Assembly: GCF_963924675.1 (NCBI RefSeq)
Contig: NW_027077444.1
Coordinates: 86,180 to 150,179, forward strand
DNA from: Phocoena phocoena
Taxonomy: Eukaryota; Chordata; Mammalia; Artiodactyla; Phocoenidae
Length of the DNA stretch: 64,000 bases
Direction of reading: 5' to 3'
This document shows, piece after piece, positions 57,801-64,000 of this stretch. The notes beneath the pieces are model-generated. The model made no database searches, was not told the origin of the DNA, and saw only the letters and a program-made list of their open reading frames with translations. Each line of letters starts with the position of its first letter. Position 1 is the first letter of the stretch. Both the position numbers and the translations under genes were made by a program.

Positions 57801-60186
57801 CTGTCCTCGGTGATGAGGTCCCTCTGGCGTCAGGCTCTAACTGCTGGGCTCCCCAGGTTTTCTGATGTGAGCCCAGTGATGCCAGGACACTCGTGAAATG
57901 TTCCCATCCCCATGGCGATATGGGCCTTCTGCTCTGAGGTTCCAACGACTGGGTTGCTCACAGTTTCCTGATGTTAGCTCTCTGGTGTTAGTTCACTCAT
58001 TCCTAGATCCCATAGCCTCTGTACTCTGGGCCGCCTGCTGGGAAGTTCCTACTGCTGGGTTCCTCACCTTTTTTATTCTTTGGGCCCTGTGTTGGGAGGC
58101 TCCTCCTGCCTGTGTCACTCCCAGCCCCTTGGTGATGTAGGTCCTCTGGTTTGTGGCCACATGTGCCAGTTTCCTCATCTTTTAGTGATGTGGCCCCACT
58201 GGTGTGAGGACACTCGTGCCTGGTTCCCGTCCCCTTGGTGATATGGGCCCTCTGGTGAGAGTCTGATCCTGGTTGGGTTCCTCACACTTCTTTGAGGTGG
58301 GCCGTCTGCTGTGAGGTCACTCCTGCCTGGCTGGCACACCCCGCCTTGGCGACGTGGGCCCTCTTGTGGTAGTTGGAACATGCTGGGAGCCTCCTCCCCT
58401 CAGTGATGAGGGCCCTCTGGCGTCAGGCCCTAACTGCTGGGTACCCACATTTTCTGATATGTGCTAAGTGGTGCGAGGACACTCCTGCCATGCTCCCAAC
58501 ACCTTGGGGATGTGGACCTTCTGCTCTGAGGTCCAAATGGCTGGGTTGCTCGCAGTTTCATGATGTGGACCCTCTGCTGTGAGTTTACTGCGGCCTGAAT
58601 CGCATAGACTTGGTGCTCTTGGCCGCCTGCTGGGAGGTTCCCATTGCTGGATTCCTCAGCTTTTTTATTCTATGGGCCCTGTGTTGTGAGGCTACTCCTG
58701 CCTGCCTCATTCCGAGCCCCTTGGAGATGTGGGTCTTCTGGTTTAGGCCACATGTGCTGGGTTCCTCACCTTTCTATGATGTGGCCACACTGGTGTGAAG
58801 ACTCTCCTGCCTGGTTCTGATCACCTTGGTGATGTGGGCCCTCTGGTGAGAGTCTTATCCTGGCTGTGTTCCTCACCCTTCTGTGAGGTAGGCCCTCTGC
58901 GGTGAGGTCACTCCTACCTGGCTGTCACACGTCACCTTGGCGACGTGGGACCTCAGTTGGGTGTTGGTGCCTGATTGGAGTCTCCTCCCCTTGGTAATGA
59001 GGGCCCTCTGGCGTCAGGCCCTAACTCCTGGGTTCCCTAAATTCTCTGATGTGTGCCCTGTGGTGCGAGTACACTTCTGACAGGTTCCCAACCCCATGGG
59101 AATGTGGGCCTTCTGCTCTGAGATCCCAACGCCTAGGTTGCTCACAGTTTCATGATGACGGCCCTCTGGTGTGAGATCACTCCGGCCTGGATCCCATAGT
59201 CTCGCTGCTCCTGGCCGCCTGCTGGGAGGTTCCAACTGCGGGATTCTTCACCTCTTTAATTCTATGGTCCCTCTGTTTTGAGGCTCCTCCTGCCTGCCTC
59301 AATCCCAGCTCCCTTGTGATGTGTGTCCTCTGGTTTGAGGCCACGTGTGCTGGGTCCCTCACTTTTCGGTGATGTGGCCCCACTAGTGTGAGGACACTCC
59401 TTCCTGGTTCCCATTCCCTTGGTGATGTGGGCCCTCTGGTGAGAATCTGATCCTCTTTAGTTCTTCACACTTCTGTGAGGTTGACCCTCTGCTCTGAGGT
59501 CACTCCTGCCTGGTTGTCGCACTCCGCATTGGCGACGTCGCCCCTCTGGTAGCAGTCGGAGCTGGCTGGGAGCCACCGCCCCTCGGTGATGAGGGCCCTC
59601 TGGCATCAGGCACTAATTGCTGGGCTCCCCACATTTTTTCATGTGTGCCCACTCTTGCGATGACACTCCTGCTTGTTTCCCTTCCCCATGGGGATGTGGG
59701 CCTTCTGCTCTGAGGTCACAACGGCTGGGTTGCTTACAGAATCACAATGAGGGCCCTCTGTTGTGAGTTCATGCCGGCCTGGATCTCATAGCCTCAGTGC
59801 TCTGGGCCGCCTGCTAGGAAGATCCAACTGCTGGTTTCCACACCTTTTGTATACAATGGGACATGTGTTGTGAGGTTAATCCTGCCTGCCTCACTCCGAA
59901 ACCCATGGTGATGTGGGTCCTCTGGTTTGAGGCCACATGTGCTGGGTACCTCAACTTTTGATGATGTGGCCCCACGGGTGTGAGGACACTCCTGCCTGGT
60001 TCCCATCACCTTGGTGATGTGGGCCCTCTGGGGAGAGTCTGATCCTGGCTGGGTTCCCTACCATTCTGTGAGGTGGGCCCTCTGATGTCAGGTCACTCCT
60101 GCCTGGCTAGCTCACATCGCCTTGGCGACGTGGGCCGTCTGTTGGCCACTGGAGCATGCTGGGAGCCTCCTACTCCCGTGAATGAT
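54833..60186. repeat. GC-rich tandem repeat array (HOR B copy)
   Basis: Same unit number, same enlarged first unit and same length as 19137-24490. The differences are isolated substitutions. A tandem array that keeps exactly the same length in two HOR copies argues that the HOR duplication is recent relative to the array's own turnover. Confidence 0.9.
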
Positions 60187-60554
60187 GGCCCTGGAAAAAA
60201 TGCATATGCCCTTTTTGGCCAAGTGCTTCATTGACGAGGTTCTGCCACTTCTCTTATGCTTTCAGAGCAATTCACGTCTACCTCCTGAAATCGGATTCCA
60301 GCAATTCTGCCCCACTTTCAAGTCCTCTTCGCAGCCTTAATTCAATATATTTTTGTACGATTTCTGTCATTTATAAGTCTGCAGGTATGTGAATGACAGT
60401 GCCCCTGAGCTCCTTTCCTCAACTCGCTTTCTTGTGAGCTGGCCACAAAACCGCAGGATTGCTTCAGGCCCTAATCTTGTTCCAGCACAGCATGCTGAGC
60501 CTTTGGTTAATTCCTTTTCCTGTTGGGAAATGAGTGTTAAAATTGCCCGTGCAT
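60187..60554. repeat. Satellite monomer resumes at the right palindrome arm (HOR B copy)
   Basis: Counterpart of 24491-24858. The junction between the GC-rich array and the half palindrome is unchanged. Confidence 0.88.
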
Positions 60555-61224
60555 ACTGGGCATATACCCTGAGAAAACCAAAATTCAAAAAGAGTCATGT
60601 ACCAAAATGTTCATTGCAGCTCTATTTACAATAGCCCGGAGATGGAAAGAACCTAAGCGCCCATCATCGGACGAATGGATAAAGAAGATGTGGCACATAT
60701 ACACAATGGAATATTACTCAGCCTTAAAAAGAAATGAAACTGAGTTATTTGTAATGAGATGGATAGACCTAGAGTCTGTCATACAGAGTGAAGTAAGTCA
60801 GAAAGAAAAAGACAAATAGCGTATGCTAACACATATATATGGAATTTAAAGGAAAAAAATGTCATGAAGAACCTAGGGATAAGACAGGAATAGAGGCGCA
60901 GACCTACTGGAGAACGGAATTGAGGATATGGGGAGGGGGAATGGTGAGTTTTGACAGGGCGAGAGAGAGTCATGGACATATACACACTAACAAATGTAGT
61001 AAGGTAGATAGCAAGGGGGAAGCAGCCGCAAGGCACAGGGATATTAGCTCGGGGCGTTGGGACAGCCTGGAGGGGTGGAAGGGGGAGAGAGGGAGGGAGG
61101 GAGACACAAGAGGGAAGACACAGGGAGCATATGTATATGTATAGCTGATTCACTTTGTTATAAAGCAAAAACTAACACACCATTGTAAAGCAATTATACC
61201 CCAATAAAGATGTTAAAAAAAATA
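60555..61224 (+). mobile_element. 5'-truncated LINE-1 insertion, sense (HOR B copy)
   Basis: Counterpart of 24859-25528, with the same truncation point, the same flanking 'ttgcccgtgca' repeats and the same tail. It was inherited through HOR duplication rather than inserted twice. Confidence 0.93.
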
Positions 61225-62576
61225 TTTGCCCGTGCACACACCTACAGATAGTCTCCCATTGGTTCTCCTTATTCCTGTTCATCTTGCGCAGAAATTGCAA
61301 ACAGTGCCAAACAGGAGGTTAAAGGCACTGACTCTCCAAATGGGGAGAGTGTAAGAAAAGGGTCTGGAATGGTGAACCTGAGTACCAGGGGACGAAAACA
61401 GACATGCATGTAAAAAGGTTTCCCAGTCACACGGTGGAGCATACTCTGGGTTTCCCATGCAAATTTTAGCAGAAGGAAGAATCCCTTGACCCTGGAGAGT
61501 TGGGAACCATGGAATGGGTACCAGGCAGTATGACATCAAAGGGTCTGCATTTGCTCACTGAACCTCACCAATGCTATAAGCCGAAAGGGTCAAGCCTTAT
61601 CTCTCACCCAGCTCTGGGTGTAGATGTGGTAAACCAGGTTGCATCACATGCCCTGTGTGAGTTATTTAAGAATTGCTCTCTATTTCACTGTCATTGTGTT
61701 TTGTTTTTGAAATTTTTTTTGACACTGGGATTTATCGGATTTTCACTGCTGCGTTAATGCCGCTGTACACACTCTTGATTCTCTTACGGAGACATAAATA
61801 TCCACGGGTTTTAAGATTCTTCCTAGTCAGGTATATTCCTAGGCGTTGAATATGTGGTGTTGAGTCCATTTCGTTGAGCAAGGAGTAGGTCTTGTCTATT
61901 ACATATTTGGCTTATGGAACGGTATCTGTGCTAATTTCAGTCTCTGGTTTTATGCAGCACTCCAACGCACCTTTCTCCATAAGAAAGCACAAGTTGGTTT
62001 TCTAAATTTGAGACTGTTCTGTTTTGTAATTCAGTTCATGTGTAGTCAAGTTTAAATACTGTGTATTAGTGATATTTTATGATGTTTCTTTTTATGTGTG
62101 ACTTATTTCACGTAGAATCACCATACCTGTATCCACTCACTATGCCACTACGGGCCTGATGACACAGATTTCATTGCTGAGTGATATTCCATTGTACGTA
62201 CGTACCACAACTTCTTTATCCATTGTTTGCTCTCTGAGATATTTACCTGGTACTGTAAACGAGGTTCTCGTGAACAGAGAGGTCCCAAACTTTGAGGTGG
62301 CTGGGTGTTTTTGATTTTAATTTCCCTAAGCTGTAGGACCATAAGTGGAAGTGCCATAGGCTGTGTTGCTTTGTTTCTTACGTGTTTCAGGAAACACATA
62401 ACACTTCTCCAGAATGGCTGTCGGCAATTTACATCATATGCATCAGCATAATAAGGATCCCTGTTTTCCATTGTCTGTCCTCCATTTCTGGATTTTACAA
62501 TTTTTTTAAATGGCCCTTTTGCCCTGGGGGGCACTGAGATTTCATTGTAGTGCAGGTTTATTTACAAGCTTCTTGG
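61225..62576. repeat. Satellite monomer, continuation after L1 (HOR B copy)
   Basis: Counterpart of 25529-26880. It ends at the palindrome that starts HOR C. Confidence 0.9.
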
Positions 62577-62648
62577 TTGGCCAAAAAGTGCGTATGCGTT
62601 TTTTCCTGAATATATTTTGGGAAAAAAGCATCCGCACTTTTTGGACAA
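62577..62648. mobile_element. Palindromic MITE, leading-monomer subtype (HOR C)
   Basis: T/A-type arms with a damaged centre ('gaatatattttggg') and 'gcatccgcac' in the right arm. The central change differs from the copy at 26881 ('gaatatatttaggg'). Confidence 0.8.
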
Positions 62649-64000
62649 GTGCATCATTATCGATGTTCTGCCTCTTTTCCTATTCTTTAAGTGCAATTCC
62701 AGTTTAAACCTTCAATCGTTTTCCTGAATTTCTGCCCCGCTTTCAAGTCCCCTTTGCAGGCTTACTTCAATATATTTTTGGAGGATAGCTGTCATTTATA
62801 ACTCTGCAGGTTTGTGAATTACAGTGCCCCTGAGCTCCTTTCTTCAACTCGCTTTCTTGTGAGCTGGGCACAAAACCGCAGGATTGCTTCAGGCACTAAT
62901 CTCTTTCGAGCAGGGCACGCTGAGCGTTTGGTTAATTCCTCTTCCTGGTGGGAAATGAGCATTACATTTGCCCGTGCAGACACCTACAGCTAGTCTCTCA
63001 TTGGTTCTCCCTATTCCTGTTCATCTTGCACAGAAATTGCAAGCTGTGCCAAAGAGGAGGTTAAAGGCACTGACTCTCCAAGCGGGGAGAGTGTTAGTAA
63101 AGCATCTGGAATGGTGAGCCCGAGGACCAGGATACGAAAACTGAGATGCATTTTAAATCGTTTCCCAATCACACGGTGGACGATACTCTGGGTTTCCCAT
63201 GCATGTTTTAGCTGGAGGAAGAATCCCTTGAACCTGGAGAGTTGGGACCCATGGAATGGGTACCATGCAGTATGACTTCAAAGGGTCTGCATTTGCTCAC
63301 CAAAACTCACCAATGCTTTCAGCCTGAAGTGTCCAGCCTTATGTCTCAACCAGCTGTGGGTGTAGATGTGGTCAATCCCGGTTGCATCACATGCCCTGAG
63401 TGAATTGTTTAAGAATTGCTCTCTATTTCACTGTCTTTGTGTTTTGTTTTTGAAATTTATTTTGATAATGGGATTTATCGGATTTTCACTGCTGCGTTTA
63501 TGCCGCTGTACACACGCTTGATTCTCTTACGGAGACATATATATCCATGGGTTTTAAGATTCTTCCTAGTCAGGTATATTCCTAGGCGTTGAATATGTGG
63601 TGTTGAGTCCATTTCGTTGAGCAAGGAGTAGGTCTTGTCTATTACATATTTGGCTTATGGAAAGTTATCTGTGCTAATTTCATTCTCCGGTTTTATGCAG
63701 CATCCCAACGCACATTTCCCCATAAGCAAGCACTAGTTGGTTTTCAAAATTTGAGACCCTGTTCTGTTTTGTAATTCAGTTCATGTGTAGTTAAATTTAC
63801 ATTCCGTGTATTAGTGATATCTTATGATGTTTCTTTTTCTGTGTGATATAGTTCACGTAGAATCACCGTACCTGCATCCACTCACTATGTCGCTACGGGC
63901 CCGATGACACACATTTCATTGCTGAGTGATATTGCATTGCACGTACGTGCCACAACTTCTTTATCCATTTTTTGCTTTCTGGGTTATTTACCTGGTACTG
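62577..64000. repeat. Higher-order repeat copy C (start only)
   Basis: The leading monomer of a third HOR copy runs off the window. It shares the leading-monomer signature of A and B: 'tattctttaagtgcaatt', a palindrome right arm with 'gcatccgcac', and 'ttcaaaatttgagaccc'. It differs at several sites, including 'tgtggtgttgagtcc' where A and B have 'tgtggttttgagtcc'. Its presence shows that the array continues to the right. Confidence 0.9.

Larger units (their letters stand above)
26881..62576. repeat. Higher-order repeat copy B (complete, 35,696 bp)
   Basis: This is the only complete HOR copy. It runs from the palindrome at 26881 to the homologous palindrome at 62577. It has the same order of modules as copy A but eleven canonical monomers after the leading one instead of six. 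Modules after about 46.4 kb match copy A with no net length change and only scattered substitutions, for example 13925 g to 49621 a, 14695 g to 50391 a, and a t-to-g change in the 'gacatctccaag' stretch near 12622/48318. Such similarity across captured non-satellite DNA indicates recent duplication or homogenisation of the whole HOR. Confidence 0.93.

Noticed and set aside
1659..64000. CRISPR-like array of regularly spaced palindromes
   Set aside because: The spacing is about 1.75 kb, the intervals are homologous to each other, and the genome is mammalian. This is satellite DNA.
1..64000. tRNA-derived SINEs, tRNA or rRNA genes
   Set aside because: I looked for tRNA-like A and B boxes with an adjoining SINE tail and for rRNA core sequences and recognised none. 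A RepeatMasker run could still find old fragments.

Overview
This window is satellite-rich heterochromatin-like DNA from a mammal. The organism is most likely a cetacean, or at least a cetartiodactyl. The evidence is the LINE-1 3' ends (tail consensus around 'cacaccattgtaaagcaatt' and 'ccaataaagatgttaaaa'), an antisense class I endogenous retrovirus fragment, and a palindrome resembling cetartiodactyl mariner-type MITEs. I see no intact protein-coding gene, no rRNA or tRNA gene, and no bacterial-style feature. The short open frames inside the repeats are by-products of repeat sequence.

The basic unit is a monomer of about 1,746 bp. Each monomer carries one 72-bp palindrome with no spacer, and a degenerate antisense LINE-1 ORF2 remnant. 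I phase monomers from palindrome to palindrome. Monomers are organised into a much larger higher-order repeat (HOR) with the order: canonical monomer array; diverged monomer; about 5.2 kb of captured sequence (antisense L1 3' UTR, unrecognised DNA, antisense ERV pol, a short minisatellite, a promoter/first-exon-like module, antisense L1 ORF2 end); diverged monomer; 5.35 kb of GC-rich tandem repeat (about 592-bp units); and a monomer interrupted by a sense-strand L1 insertion.

Three HOR copies are visible. Copy A is 1..26880 and lacks about its first 87 bases. Copy B is 26881..62576. Copy C starts at 62577 and runs off the end. B is 35,696 bp and A would be about 26,968 bp. The 8.73 kb difference equals exactly five monomers: A has six canonical palindrome-started monomers between its first unit and the diverged unit, and B has eleven. 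From about 10.7 kb to 26.9 kb, A aligns to B at a constant offset of 35,696 with scattered substitutions and no net indel.

Within the monomer arrays, units are mosaics of one another. The clearest event is a nearly fresh one-monomer duplication (37.37-39.12 kb to 39.12-40.86 kb) whose breakpoint falls in the palindrome. The picture is an array expanding and contracting by unequal exchange or gene conversion, with the palindrome a plausible recombination site. Species, satellite name and ERV family need database comparison that I could not run.
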